A DNA stretch of 64,000 nucleotides from Spirosoma profusum (GCF_014699005.1 NZ_JACWZY010000001.1:372001-436000), one strand, 5' to 3'. Numbered from the stretch's first letter, positions 1-10,627 are shown. A program made the numbers and translations. Notes: a model not told the origin generated them from the sequence alone.

Positions 1-805
1 CCAGTTTGTAGACGATGTCTTTGGCAAACTGCTTGTTAGCGTATGTCAACAGAAATCGCGGAAAGCGGGCGTTTACCGTCTCGGGCGACTTGCCGGGACG
101 TAGCAATACGTAGGTGTATCCGTGTGAAATCACCCAATTCTGTGGCAGATTCTGCCGAACAGTTTCGCTTTCGGTGGCAAACATTGTATCGTAGTTGGCC
201 AGCAGGTCGATGTGAATGTGCGAGTTATCCGGGAACGCATCGACCACGCCCGTCACACGTAGCGGATAACGCCCTTCATATAGCAGCGTTTTGCCGAGCG
301 GATTTTGCTGGCCGAAATATTTAGTGGCTATTTCGTCCGTAATTACTACGGTAAACTTATCACGTAGCGCCGTAGCCGGATTCCCTTGCCGAAAATGAAA
401 CGTGAAAATGTTGAGCAGGGATGGGTCGCCGAAGAAAAAACGTTCTTCATCGTATTTAATCGTTTGATCGCCCGCCTGACGGTTGGTTACTTCAAGTGTC
501 GTGCGGCTCTGAAAGAGTCTCGCCGATGTTTCAATCTCCGAGAAATTAGCAGGTAGTAGCAGAGAAGGCGGAGGTGGCGTCAGGGCCAAAGGCTGTTCAA
601 CACCGGCGAATTTAGGCAGGTACGTAACGCGATAAATCCGGTCGGCCTTCTGCTGGAACGTATCGTAGCTAAGTTCGTGTCGCACAAACAGCAGGATCAG
701 AAAACAGCATGTTAACCCGACTGTCAGTCCAATAATGTTGATAAGTGAAAAGGCTTTCTGACGTAGCAGATTTCTCCAGGCGATTTTAAGGTAGTTTGTG
801 AGCAT
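1..805 (-). CDS. MacB-like ABC transporter permease, C-terminus cut by window edge
   Basis: This is the eighth permease of the array and runs off the left edge, so only the first 268 codons are visible. It starts at the ATG at 805 with the family opening MLTNYLKIAWRN, followed by one membrane segment at about residues 20-42 and the conserved phrase ELSYDTF...DRIYRV that opens the periplasmic MacB core domain. The visible part is therefore the N-terminal membrane helix plus most of the first periplasmic domain; the FtsX domains must lie beyond the edge. It is 33 bp downstream of the next permease and has no promoter-like gap of its own, so it probably belongs to the same transcript. No ATPase domain is visible. 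Whether the array continues further left cannot be told from this window. Confidence 0.9.
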   Translation of the reverse strand, partial: MLTNYLKIAWRNLLRQKAFSLINIIGLTVGLTCCFLILLFVRHELSYDTFQQKADRIYRVTYLPKFAGVEQPLALTPPPPSLLLPANFSEIETSARLFQSRTTLEVTNRQAGDQTIKYDEERFFFGDPSLLNIFTFHFRQGNPATALRDKFTVVITDEIATKYFGQQNPLGKTLLYEGRYPLRVTGVVDAFPDNSHIHIDLLANYDTMFATESETVRQNLPQNWVISHGYTYVLLRPGKSPETVNARFPRFLLTYANKQFAKDIVYKL

Positions 806-838
806 AGGAGTAAGGGTAGGGAAGTGCTTTATAAAACT

Positions 839-3244
839 TCACTCACTACGTAACGATTTGACCGGATTCGTTAACGCGGCTTTGATGCTCTGAAAACTGA
901 CGGTGAGCAAGGCTACACCGACCGCTACTAAACCAGCCACTAAGAATACCCACCATTGGATGTCGATCTTATAGGCGAAATCGCTCAGCCATTGATGCAT
1001 AGCCCACCAGGCAATCGGCGAGGCAATAATAATAGCGACCACGACCAGTTTCAGGAAATCTCTAGAAAGCAACGTAACGATACTGCCTACCGACGCGCCT
1101 AACACTTTCCGAACGCCAATTTCTTTGGTACGTTGCTCTGCTGTGAAGGCCGCCAAGCCAAACAGACCCAGGCAGGCAATCAGAATCGCCAAAGCCGAAA
1201 AGACCAGAACAACCTGAGCAGTACGTTGTTCGGAGCGATAAAGCGTGTTCAGGAAATCATCCAGAAATGTGAACTCGAACGCTGAATTGGGCAAGTCTTT
1301 CTGGAAGATACGTTCCAGTTGACGCATGGTTTCGGGGAGTTGTGCCGTTCGGGTCTTGACCAATAGATACGGACGCCATTCGGAATCGTTGTTATGAAAA
1401 CCATACGCACCAATGGGCGTGTGCAATGACTGGAAGTGGAAATCGTCAACCACCCCTACAATTTCGGCTCGGTCCCAGCCAAACACATTATGCGCTTTCT
1501 GGCCAATGGCTTTTTCAGGTGTATAGCCTAAGTAATCAACCGCCGTTTTGTTCAGCACGATTTGCACGGTGGTATCTTTCGCATCTTTCACGGCGGGTAA
1601 CGACTTGCCAGCGAGCAGTTTTAATCCCAATGTCTCAATCACCTGCTGATCGGCTCGGTTGGTTGTAATAGCCATGCCTGAGGTCGGGTTCGCTGCATTT
1701 TGAACATCGGGTTTAGCGAGCGTTCGGCCACTGCCACCGTTGCCCGGATACGCCTGAACGCGCGACACCTCCACGACGCTGCTCATGGCGCGATAGTCAT
1801 TCATCAGGGCGTCAAGCTGTTTGTTGTCGCGCGTTCCGGCTGTTGTTATGGATACTACCTGTGTCGGTTCGTAGCCTAATTTTTGTGTCTGAATGAATGT
1901 CAATTGCTGGTAGAAAATGGCTGTGCAAACGATTAATATCACCGAAGCCGCAAATTGAATCACCACCAGCGACCGCCGGAACAAACCCGCTCCCGACTGA
2001 TTGCGGAACGTAGTACTGAGCAGGTATTTAGGTGAGAATGAAGATAGATAAAACGCTGGATAAGAGCCAGCTATGAGCGTAATTGCCAGGCCAATTACCA
2101 GTAAGCCAATAAGGACCTCAGGCGTCAGTAGCGCAATGAACGGTAATTGCTTGTCTGTGAGCTGATTAAAAATCGGTAAGCTAATCGTTGCGAGCACGAT
2201 TGCCAATAAAATAGCAAGGCTCACCATTAAACTGGTTTCCAGATAAAACCGACTGACCAGATGCCGCATCGACGCGCCAACGGTTTTAATAACGCCTACT
2301 TCACGAAAACGAATCTGAGCCTTCGCTGTAGCCAGATTCATGTAGTTGATGCAGGCAATCAGCAGAATGACAATCGCCAGAATAAGCAGGATTTTAACTT
2401 GCCGGAAATCACCGATACGGCTGGTACTGATATTGCTAATATCGGCCGAATGCAGGTGAATATCCGTTAAAGGTTGTAGCCAGAGCGTAAACCACTGATC
2501 CGTTTTCGGTATGTTCTTATCGACAATAGCTGCCATTTGTTTTTCAACAGCGGCAACCTTTGCCTGCGGATTAAGCAGCACGAACGTACCGAAGCTGGCG
2601 TTACTCCAACTCAACTCTTTAGCCCAGCGAACGCTACTAAACGAACCAATCAAGTCCGCATCAAACGTCGACGTACCGGGGAAGTTTTCATATACACCCG
2701 TCACTTCCAACGTATCTCGACCGTCGACGTAGAGTACCTGGCCAACTGGGTTGTCACCACCAAAATACCGGCTTGCGGTTTCCTGACTAAGCACTACTTT
2801 GTTCGGGCTATCGAGTGCTGTTTTTGGGTTTCCTCTGAGCAGCGGAATGTCGAAAACGTCGAACAAACTGCCATCTGCCCAGTAAACATTCTTTTCCGCA
2901 AACTTTCGGTTATTGGAGTTGACAAAAGCAGTTTGCCCAAAATTGTGACGTAGCAAACGTACCTGCTGTGCTACGTTCGGAATAGCAGCTTTAAGCGCTG
3001 GTCCTACGGCATTCGGTGCGTTTCCCCACTTCATGCTTTTTCCATCGAACGTAGCAGTTAGACCAACCCGGTAAATACGGTCGGCATTGGCGTGATACGT
3101 ATCGAACCGAAGCTCCTCTTTTACGTAGAGAATCAACAGCAACGCAACGGCTATCCCGGTTGCCAACCCAATCAGGTTTAGAAACGTAAACAGGCGATTT
3201 TTCAGGAGACCCCGCCAGGCGATTTTGAGGTAGTTAGTGAGCAT
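839..3244 (-). CDS. MacB-like ABC transporter permease (array member 7)
   Basis: An inner-membrane permease of 801 residues with the duplicated MacB periplasmic core/FtsX plan. One N-terminal helix (about 18-41) is followed by a periplasmic domain to about 270, three helices, a second periplasmic domain and three more helices. The start at 3244 (MLTNYLKIAWRG) is chosen because all array members open this way; an upstream in-frame start at 3265 would add seven unrelated residues. The second FtsX domain keeps the canonical KEIGVRKVLGAS loop, but the first reads REVGVIKTVGAS, so the otherwise conserved Arg is Ile. The C-terminus is the array-typical NPVKSLRSE. It has no nucleotide-binding domain and must borrow an ATPase, presumably the one at 18750-19427. 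The substrate cannot be read from the sequence. Confidence 0.93.
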   Translation of the reverse strand: MLTNYLKIAWRGLLKNRLFTFLNLIGLATGIAVALLLILYVKEELRFDTYHANADRIYRVGLTATFDGKSMKWGNAPNAVGPALKAAIPNVAQQVRLLRHNFGQTAFVNSNNRKFAEKNVYWADGSLFDVFDIPLLRGNPKTALDSPNKVVLSQETASRYFGGDNPVGQVLYVDGRDTLEVTGVYENFPGTSTFDADLIGSFSSVRWAKELSWSNASFGTFVLLNPQAKVAAVEKQMAAIVDKNIPKTDQWFTLWLQPLTDIHLHSADISNISTSRIGDFRQVKILLILAIVILLIACINYMNLATAKAQIRFREVGVIKTVGASMRHLVSRFYLETSLMVSLAILLAIVLATISLPIFNQLTDKQLPFIALLTPEVLIGLLVIGLAITLIAGSYPAFYLSSFSPKYLLSTTFRNQSGAGLFRRSLVVIQFAASVILIVCTAIFYQQLTFIQTQKLGYEPTQVVSITTAGTRDNKQLDALMNDYRAMSSVVEVSRVQAYPGNGGSGRTLAKPDVQNAANPTSGMAITTNRADQQVIETLGLKLLAGKSLPAVKDAKDTTVQIVLNKTAVDYLGYTPEKAIGQKAHNVFGWDRAEIVGVVDDFHFQSLHTPIGAYGFHNNDSEWRPYLLVKTRTAQLPETMRQLERIFQKDLPNSAFEFTFLDDFLNTLYRSEQRTAQVVLVFSALAILIACLGLFGLAAFTAEQRTKEIGVRKVLGASVGSIVTLLSRDFLKLVVVAIIIASPIAWWAMHQWLSDFAYKIDIQWWVFLVAGLVAVGVALLTVSFQSIKAALTNPVKSLRSE

Positions 3245-3323
3245 AAGGCATTGCGTTAAGGGCATAGGGCACCGGGTTCGGAGCTGGAAGCGTATTTACC
3301 CCATGCCCTGAGCCCTTTGCTAG

Positions 3324-5690
3324 TTAATCTGCATTTCTAAGCGTTTCGGCTAATTGAACATAAGCAGTTTTCCAGGTCTGACGACCAACCGCAATCGCGG
3401 CTGTTACGAATACAATCAGGTTGGCGATCAGGAACGGCGAAAGACCCGGCTGATACGTTCCGGTAAATTCTTCTGTTTGCTGGAGCGTTAGGCGGATACC
3501 AACGTAGCAGAGCATATTGGCAATGAGTCCGGCTATCGACAGCAGGAGAATGAATCGGCGATTGACCAGTACAATAATCTGTGATACCGAAGCCCCCAGC
3601 ACTTTTCGAACGCTAACTTCTTTTAAACGCCGGGCAAAATGCTGAGCTGCTAACCCATACAAACCCATGCAGGCAATGAGCAACGCCAGGCCGGCAATAT
3701 ACCCAAAGCTTTGACCCAGCCGCTGGAACGTAGTGTCGAACGAATTGAAGACCTCTTTCTGGTAGAAATAGGAGAGGGTGGTGCGCGGGAATTTCACTTT
3801 CCAGGTACGCTCCAGCGTAGTAACCAAACTCGGACCGCTATTTGGCTCAAAACGAGCGACTAAGTACTGGAATTGTGACTCAGTGGCCGTCGTGAACATA
3901 GCCGGACGAGCCGCTCCCGACCCAATCAGTTTGAAATCCTTCACAACGCCAATCACTGTGTATAACTGCTTGTCAATACGTAGCGAGCGACCTTCGACGG
4001 TGCCTTTCCAACCCAGCCGCTGAACAAATTTCTCGTTGACAACCGTCGATTGCGCATTTTCGGCCAGTCGGTCGCGGCTAAACAAACGGCCCGATGTGGG
4101 TGGTAAACCTAACGTCTGGAAATACGTAGCGTCGACGTTGTAGCGTGCTACGTTGATCGACTCGCTTCCTTCATGAATCTCCTGCAAGATCATCGATTCA
4201 CCGACGTGCTCTTCCGCCCCTGAAATCGCCGAAATGGCTGGATTTTGGGTCAACTCGTTTTTCAGAATGCCATATTGCGTACTGTCGCTCAGCCGCACAA
4301 CCAGCAACGGATCAGGGTTATAGCCCCAATCAAGCTTTTTCCAGGCAATTCCTGTCGTACTTATAACTACCCCCAAAATAACAGCAATAAAAGCCAGTGA
4401 GAATTGGGCTGTCAGCAAAATTCCGCTAAACGTACTTTTATGACTACCAACCTGTCGGCTGGCGAAGATCATAATAGGACGTAGTGCCGACAGATATAAA
4501 GCTGGGTACGCACCTGAAGTAATCGCTGTAAACGTCAGAATGCCAGCCATAAATAACCACAACGGTGCGTTTTGGGCAAATGAGACCGAAATGGTCATGA
4601 CCATAATGCTGTTGAACAACGGAACCAAAAACACCTGCGTGATGAGCAGTCCAAGTAACAGCGACACAAAACAGAGCAATACGTTTTCGATCATGAACTG
4701 CGCAATGAGTTGCCCGCGCGTGCCGCCCATCACTTTCCGCATACCGATCTCTTTCAGGCGTTGCGTAACGGTGCCCAGTGAAATGTTAACGTAGTTAAAA
4801 CAGGACAATCCCATCATAATCAGCGCCATTGCTGAGAATAAAAGAGTTGTTATAGGATGGTTGGCTTCAGCAGGCCGACGACGAACATCATAGGCATTAG
4901 GTGCCGGGTGGCGCAGGTTATCGAATAAGAATGATTGAATCGGACTTTCGATATTTTTAGCATTATATACAGCGACGTACTGACTCATTTGCCGAGCCAG
5001 TTTTTGCGCTTCTTCTGGATGATTGATTTCTACAAAAAGCCCCCTGATGTGAGTAGTCCAGTCCTGCTTTTTGAGGATTGAGTGGCTTTGATCATAACCT
5101 GTCAGCAGTTCGAATTTCATACCGGCGTTACTGGGGAATTTTTCAGCTACGCCCCTTACCACAAACTGCTTTTTTTCCTTCCCTTCAGTGACGACCATAA
5201 AAGGTTGACCAATCGGGTTTTGATTTGGGAAGTACTTCTCAGCTGTTTTATGGCTCAGTATCAGAGCGGCAGGGTCAGAAAGGGCAGCGGGATTGCCGTA
5301 CTTGAGCGGAAAGGTGAACAGGCTAAAAAAAGACGTATCCGCGTAAGTCAGCAATTCACTGAACACACTCTCTTTATGATAAATCGATACGCCCTCCTGC
5401 TCCACGCGAACCATTCGTTTTACCTGTGGATACTGTGCCAGAGCGGCTGCCATCGGAGCAGGAGCATCCCCAAAAGTTCGCACTTCATCCTTTGCCTGCG
5501 TAGTGTACTCAAGCATGTAAATCCGGTCGCCGTTGACGTGGAAATCGTCGAGCGTCCAGAAATTTTTGAGGATTATAAAAACCGTAATCGCCGATGCAAT
5601 CGCAATCGATAATCCAACAATGTTGATAAACGACGCGACCTTATTCCTCAGCAGATTCCGGTAGGCGAGGATGAAGTAGTTAGTTAGCAT
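3324..5690 (-). CDS. Divergent MacB-like ABC transporter permease (array member 6)
   Basis: A 788-residue permease with the same 1+3+3 helix plan but clearly more diverged than its neighbours. It opens MLTNYFILAYRN and has KEIGMRKVMGGT in the first FtsX domain and KEVSVRKVLGAS in the second. It lacks the NPVKSLRSE tail and ends AETLRNAD instead. It resembles array member 4 in the VMG-type loop and in an acidic, DDFH/DDWH-containing start of the periplasmic domain, so these two look like a subgroup interleaved with the main type. An alternation of two subtypes would fit heterodimeric transporters, which is only an inference. It is separated by 35 bp from member 5 upstream and 79 bp from member 7 downstream. 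Confidence 0.92.
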   Translation of the reverse strand: MLTNYFILAYRNLLRNKVASFINIVGLSIAIASAITVFIILKNFWTLDDFHVNGDRIYMLEYTTQAKDEVRTFGDAPAPMAAALAQYPQVKRMVRVEQEGVSIYHKESVFSELLTYADTSFFSLFTFPLKYGNPAALSDPAALILSHKTAEKYFPNQNPIGQPFMVVTEGKEKKQFVVRGVAEKFPSNAGMKFELLTGYDQSHSILKKQDWTTHIRGLFVEINHPEEAQKLARQMSQYVAVYNAKNIESPIQSFLFDNLRHPAPNAYDVRRRPAEANHPITTLLFSAMALIMMGLSCFNYVNISLGTVTQRLKEIGMRKVMGGTRGQLIAQFMIENVLLCFVSLLLGLLITQVFLVPLFNSIMVMTISVSFAQNAPLWLFMAGILTFTAITSGAYPALYLSALRPIMIFASRQVGSHKSTFSGILLTAQFSLAFIAVILGVVISTTGIAWKKLDWGYNPDPLLVVRLSDSTQYGILKNELTQNPAISAISGAEEHVGESMILQEIHEGSESINVARYNVDATYFQTLGLPPTSGRLFSRDRLAENAQSTVVNEKFVQRLGWKGTVEGRSLRIDKQLYTVIGVVKDFKLIGSGAARPAMFTTATESQFQYLVARFEPNSGPSLVTTLERTWKVKFPRTTLSYFYQKEVFNSFDTTFQRLGQSFGYIAGLALLIACMGLYGLAAQHFARRLKEVSVRKVLGASVSQIIVLVNRRFILLLSIAGLIANMLCYVGIRLTLQQTEEFTGTYQPGLSPFLIANLIVFVTAAIAVGRQTWKTAYVQLAETLRNAD

Positions 5691-5725
5691 GGGGTAAGGT
5701 TTCTGAACCGCTCCAGCGGTTCGGA

Positions 5726-8143
5726 TTATTCACTTCGTAAACTCTTCACTGGATTCGTCAACGCGGCTTTGATGCTCTGGAAACTCACGGTGAGCAGAGC
5801 GATGAGCAGTACAAGGGCAAAGGGTAGGGCAAATAGCCACCATTGAATCGTTGAGCGGAAGGCATAGGTTTCTAACCACTGATTAACGGCATACCAGGCC
5901 AACGGTGTTGCTACCACAAAGGCAACCAGAATCAAAACAGCAAATTCGCGATAAAGCATCTGAACAATTTCACCCACCGATGCGCCCAACACTTTCCGAA
6001 TACCGATTTCTTTAGTACGTTGTGCCGTTGTGAACGACGCCAGCCCGAACAGTCCCAGACAGGCTACCAGAATTGCCAGTGCCGTAAATAGGCCAAATAC
6101 CTGGCCGAAACGTTGGTCAGCGCGGTATTGCTCGTTGAAACGCTCGTCTAAAAATGAGTACTCAAACGGATTGCCGGGAAAGAAATGATTCCATTCGGAG
6201 CGGACCGTCGCCAACGTAGTGTTGATGTCCGAAGTGGCCATCTTGACTGAAAAATAGCCTCTTACGTCGGGAATCAGACGTAGTATAAGCGGTTCGTACG
6301 CATCACGTAGCGATTGCTGGTGGAAATTGTCGGTTACCCCAACGATTGTAAAAATACCTCCCCAGAAATCGATTTCTTTCCCAATAGCCTCTTTGGGATC
6401 GTCGAATCCTAACTGTTTGATCGCCTTCTTATTGAAAATGACGGCTTTCTTTTCCAGGCCGTAGTCTTTCGAAAAATCACGACCGGCAATCAATTTTAGA
6501 TCGAATGTTTTCAGGAAATCGTAATCGACTGCTATAACTCGGTATTGTGTTCCTTTGCTTTCGTCGGTGCCTTTCAACCGGATACCCCCCGCATTCCAGT
6601 CCGAAGCCTGTCCGGGTACAACCGATGAAGCCGTAATATTCCGAATGGAAGGCCGACGTAGGAGCTCGTCTTTGAAGGCGACCATCTGCCGCATAAACGT
6701 AGAGTCGGTTCGGATAATGGGCGGATTAATAACCAGCGTCTGATCAATATTGAGGCCCAGACTTTGTGTCCGCATAAATTGAATCTGATGGTACACGGCC
6801 AACGTACCGACAAGTAGAAACAGCGAAGCCGCAAACTGAAACACAACCAGCGATTTACGCAACAAAATACCCTTCGACGTAGTGCTGACTTTCCCTTTTA
6901 AAACCGCAACCGGCTGAAAGCCTGATAACACAAACGCCGGATACAAACCCGACAAAAAGGCTCCCACCACAAACAACCCGACTAGTGGTAGCCAGAACGT
7001 AGCACTACCCAGCAACGAGAACGACAATTGCTGGCCCGACAACTGATTAAAAGTAGGTATCGAGACGGCCACCAGCAGCAAGGCCAGCACTACCGAAATT
7101 CCGTTGAGCAATACCGACTCGGTCATGAACTGCCGAATAAGTTGCCCACGTAACGAGCCCACCGCTTTCCGAACGCCCACCTCTTTAGCCCGATTAATGG
7201 CCCTTGCCGTAGCTAAGTTGATGTAATTGACCCAGGCAATGACCACGATAAAGAACGCAATACCCAGCAACAGATAAGCTGTTTTGCCATCGCCGTTGGG
7301 TTCGGCTTCCTCCATAAAATGCGAATACAGGTGGATATCACGTAGTGGCTGTAGTTTGTAAATAGCATCGGCGTCATATTTTTTGAGTTCCGCGCCGATG
7401 GTTTTCTGGATATACGGCACAAACTTCGCTTCGAGTGCTTTGGGATTGGCGTCGGAACGTAGCAATAGATACGACATCGCGCCATCCCACATCCAGGCAT
7501 TATCGGGGTTATTATCCTTGCCCATTTCCTGGATATAAGTCAGGTGAGGAATCAGTAAATCGGCGTGGAGATGCGTGTTGGCGGGCATATCCTTGTAAAC
7601 GCCCGCGACTTTCACGGCCTGCCGCTGATTGAATTTAATGGTTTTCCCCATGGGATTCTCGTTGCCGAACAAGCGTTTAGCAACCGATTCGGACAGGACA
7701 ACCGTATTGGGTTCGGACAGCACTGTGGCTGCATTGCCTGCTAACAATGGGTAGGAGAAAATTTTGAAGAACGATTCACTGGCAATAAAAACATGCTCAA
7801 CTTTCAGGCTTTTTTCGCCATAGTCAGCAATGAGTGTTCTACGTTTCAGGACTTTTACGTAATCCTCAACTTCACCAAAAGCCGCTTTAAAGGAATTGCC
7901 AGCTGCCTGGGCACCGCCCGCCCACTGCGTACTGAGTTTACCCTTATCGTAGCGATCCTGAAGAACGCGGTAGATACGATTACCCTTATCGTGAAAGTCG
8001 TCATAGCTTAGCTCAAACGTTACGTACTGTAAAATGAGCACGCAGGCAGCAATGCCAATAGCCAGCCCCAGAATGTTAATAGCCGAAAAGGCTTTATTGC
8101 GGGTCAGATTCCGCCAGGCGATTTTAAAATAGTTGCGTAGCAT
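5726..8143 (-). CDS. MacB-like ABC transporter permease (array member 5)
   Basis: An 805-residue permease of the main array type, starting at the ATG at 8143 with MLRNYFKIAWRN. The first helix is followed by the ELSYDDF...NRIYRV entry to the periplasmic core. The two cytoplasmic FtsX loops read KEVGVRKAVGSL and KEIGIRKVLGAS, and the protein ends NPVKSLRSE. Both domains are intact and no frameshift is visible. The last 40 residues are nearly identical to those of member 7, consistent with recent duplication or gene conversion between array members. It lies 71 bp downstream of member 4, and that gap contains a short GCATA/TATGC hairpin. Confidence 0.93.
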   Translation of the reverse strand: MLRNYFKIAWRNLTRNKAFSAINILGLAIGIAACVLILQYVTFELSYDDFHDKGNRIYRVLQDRYDKGKLSTQWAGGAQAAGNSFKAAFGEVEDYVKVLKRRTLIADYGEKSLKVEHVFIASESFFKIFSYPLLAGNAATVLSEPNTVVLSESVAKRLFGNENPMGKTIKFNQRQAVKVAGVYKDMPANTHLHADLLIPHLTYIQEMGKDNNPDNAWMWDGAMSYLLLRSDANPKALEAKFVPYIQKTIGAELKKYDADAIYKLQPLRDIHLYSHFMEEAEPNGDGKTAYLLLGIAFFIVVIAWVNYINLATARAINRAKEVGVRKAVGSLRGQLIRQFMTESVLLNGISVVLALLLVAVSIPTFNQLSGQQLSFSLLGSATFWLPLVGLFVVGAFLSGLYPAFVLSGFQPVAVLKGKVSTTSKGILLRKSLVVFQFAASLFLLVGTLAVYHQIQFMRTQSLGLNIDQTLVINPPIIRTDSTFMRQMVAFKDELLRRPSIRNITASSVVPGQASDWNAGGIRLKGTDESKGTQYRVIAVDYDFLKTFDLKLIAGRDFSKDYGLEKKAVIFNKKAIKQLGFDDPKEAIGKEIDFWGGIFTIVGVTDNFHQQSLRDAYEPLILRLIPDVRGYFSVKMATSDINTTLATVRSEWNHFFPGNPFEYSFLDERFNEQYRADQRFGQVFGLFTALAILVACLGLFGLASFTTAQRTKEIGIRKVLGASVGEIVQMLYREFAVLILVAFVVATPLAWYAVNQWLETYAFRSTIQWWLFALPFALVLLIALLTVSFQSIKAALTNPVKSLRSE

Positions 8144-8214
8144 AGGGCAGAGGGGTTTGGTCAGAGGACAAGGGCATTGAGGTAAGAGTGGGGGCTAGCA
8201 TAACCCTATGCCAA

Positions 8215-10575
8215 TCACTCCGATGATAGTGACGTAACGGGGTTGATTTTTAACGTTTGCAAGAGTTTAAGGATAATGGTAAAAAAGGCTATCGCCAGTA
8301 CACTGATGGCTGATAGGATAATGACAGCCGACGACACGCCGTTGTTGATTTTAAAGACGCTGTTCATCAACGTAATAGCCAGAAAATAGCCGAAGGCACA
8401 CCCACTAAACGTAGCAATAACCAGAATCCAGAGGTAGTTTTTGTGCAAAATCCAGCCGACTTGCGGGCCGGTTGCGCCCAGTACGCGCCGGATAGCTACC
8501 TCGCGCATACGTTTGAGGATGTTGAGAGATATAAGCGAGAACAAGCCTGAAACGGCCAGCAAAACGGTTACGAGGGCAAACACACCCATCGTCTCGGCAA
8601 TGTTGGTGGAAACCGATTCGGCTTCGGCGAGGGCATTATCCTGGTAAAAACCGTCGAATGGTTTGTAAGGGAAAAGACGCTTCCAGGTTTTTTCGAGGTC
8701 GGCAAGTACCTGTTTCTGATGGGGCGCTTTTACGCGGGCAATGAAATACGTGAATTTATCGGGCAGCACAGGACGTATCATAGCTGGCGTAATGGGCCGA
8801 AAAGGTGTATTGGTCATAAAATCATGCACCACGCCACCAATTTGATACGTTGCTGAATCCATTTGAATTGACTGACCGATCAGAGGTTTATTTTCTCCAA
8901 ATTCGCGGGCAAACGTCTCGTTGACCAGTACCGTTTGGGCGGATTGCCCATCCTGAAGAGAGAGAAGTGGTTTACCTTCGCGTAACTGGATTTGAAGCAT
9001 CTGAGTGAAGTCGTCGCCTACATCAAAGAGTATGGCTTCGTGGGGTTGGCTGCTCAGCTTAAAATTCTTCATACTGTAGCCAAAACCGGGGAGATGCTTC
9101 GTACCACTGACGGACTCAATATTCGGAATGTTCTGCGCAGCGGTCTTAAATACGCGCCAGGTCGATTCGTCGTACACATACGCGCCAATGAGGTTGTGTC
9201 GGTCGTAGCCAACGTCGGCGGTGCGGTTGAATTCGGCGTTACGTTCAAAACTAATACCAGAAATGACAGCGGTGAGGGAAATGGCTACCTGTATTCCCAT
9301 CATGATCCGCGAAAAAAGTCCTGATCCACCAAAACGTAACGTACCACGGAAAATATTTGCCGGACGAAACGCACTTACATAAAAAGCAGGATAGGAACCA
9401 GCCAGCAACGTAGTGAATAACAGCATACCTCCCACAAAAGCAAGTAGATACGGGTCGCTGTAGTCGATGATCAGGTTCATATACGACCACATATGGTTAT
9501 ACCAGGCGGTGATCGGGTAAGCCAGTATCATACCCAGCAGAACGGCTAATCCGCAGATTATACCCGATTCGGCCAGTAGTTGAACCATAAGTTGGGTCCG
9601 TGTGCTTCCCATCACTTTCCGAACCCCCATTTCACGCAGGCGCCGATTACAAACCGCAATCGTCATGTTGGCAAAATTGAGCGCAGCGGTAAGCAGAAGC
9701 ATAATCGCCATAGCGAGCATCCCCCAAACGGACGCCGGTGGAAGCGACGGGTACAGGGCATTTCCTCTTAAATTACGGCCATTAAGCGCCACCGAACGTA
9801 GCGGTTCCACGACAAACCGGCTGATTTTCCATTCTGGGTCAGCTAGCTGTTGGCGGGCCACAAAGGATGCCAATAGGGTTTCTACAGCAGCGCGGTCGGT
9901 CGGGTGTTTAAGTAGCAGAAATACGGCATCGATCCGGAATTTCCAGTCGGTGTAATCAACTGGTTTATCGCCTTCGAGCTGATTAGTCAGATTGGTCAGA
10001 AAATCGAATCGGATGCTCGACCGCTTAAAATCCCCGTCAATTACACCCCCCACCACAAGTGGCTTGCGGGTAGGTTGGTCGGCATATAGAATGATCGCTT
10101 TCCCAACTGGGTTCTGATCGCCAAAATATTTTGTTGCGATTTCTTTGGAAATCAGCACTTTCGTCGGGTCAGATAAGTCAGCGGAACCGTTCAGCAGATC
10201 GAAGTTAAATACCCGAAAAAACGATGTGTCGGCAAAATTGATGACTTCGTTGAAAATATGTTCGCCGTGTTTCACTACAACGCGTCGACTGTCGTAACGA
10301 ACGGACGCTTCAACAGGAGCAAGCTGCCGGGCATCCAGAGCCAGTGGTGAAGGGCAAACACCATAAAGCGCATCATTATCTGCCTTCACGGCTTCTATGC
10401 GCACAATCCGATCCCGGTTTTTGTGCCAGTCATCAAACGAATTGGCGTAACGATAATTCTGAAACGCCAGAATACCAAAGCCAAGTCCAATTCCCAGCCC
10501 CAGCACATTAACCAATACGTACCGCAGATTACGGGTCAGATTCCGCCAGGCGATTTTAAAATAGTTGCGTAGCAT
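8215..10575 (-). CDS. Divergent MacB-like ABC transporter permease (array member 4)
   Basis: A 786-residue permease counted from the ATG at 10575 (MLRNYFKIAWRN). An upstream in-frame start at 10635 would overlap the end of member 3 and encode a low-complexity lead without family similarity, so I reject it. The FtsX loops are REMGVRKVMGST and REVAIRRVLGAT, and the tail is NPVTSLSSE, both off-consensus. Its first periplasmic segment (FDDWHKNRDRIVRI) departs from the ELSYD pattern of the main type. With member 6 it forms the divergent subgroup. A conserved YPAFYVSAFRP segment precedes the second half, as in all members. Role: probable energy-coupled export or mechanotransmission permease; substrate unknown. 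Confidence 0.92.
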   Translation of the reverse strand: MLRNYFKIAWRNLTRNLRYVLVNVLGLGIGLGFGILAFQNYRYANSFDDWHKNRDRIVRIEAVKADNDALYGVCPSPLALDARQLAPVEASVRYDSRRVVVKHGEHIFNEVINFADTSFFRVFNFDLLNGSADLSDPTKVLISKEIATKYFGDQNPVGKAIILYADQPTRKPLVVGGVIDGDFKRSSIRFDFLTNLTNQLEGDKPVDYTDWKFRIDAVFLLLKHPTDRAAVETLLASFVARQQLADPEWKISRFVVEPLRSVALNGRNLRGNALYPSLPPASVWGMLAMAIMLLLTAALNFANMTIAVCNRRLREMGVRKVMGSTRTQLMVQLLAESGIICGLAVLLGMILAYPITAWYNHMWSYMNLIIDYSDPYLLAFVGGMLLFTTLLAGSYPAFYVSAFRPANIFRGTLRFGGSGLFSRIMMGIQVAISLTAVISGISFERNAEFNRTADVGYDRHNLIGAYVYDESTWRVFKTAAQNIPNIESVSGTKHLPGFGYSMKNFKLSSQPHEAILFDVGDDFTQMLQIQLREGKPLLSLQDGQSAQTVLVNETFAREFGENKPLIGQSIQMDSATYQIGGVVHDFMTNTPFRPITPAMIRPVLPDKFTYFIARVKAPHQKQVLADLEKTWKRLFPYKPFDGFYQDNALAEAESVSTNIAETMGVFALVTVLLAVSGLFSLISLNILKRMREVAIRRVLGATGPQVGWILHKNYLWILVIATFSGCAFGYFLAITLMNSVFKINNGVSSAVIILSAISVLAIAFFTIILKLLQTLKINPVTSLSSE

Positions 10576-10627
10576 AGGGTTAGGGGATTGTCTGATCGGA
10601 CTGCCGACGCGGCCAGGATTTGGCAGA

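Noticed and set aside
5082..5612. Open frame of 176 codons on the plus strand
   Set aside because: It lies wholly inside a well-supported permease gene on the other strand and shows no recognisable domain.
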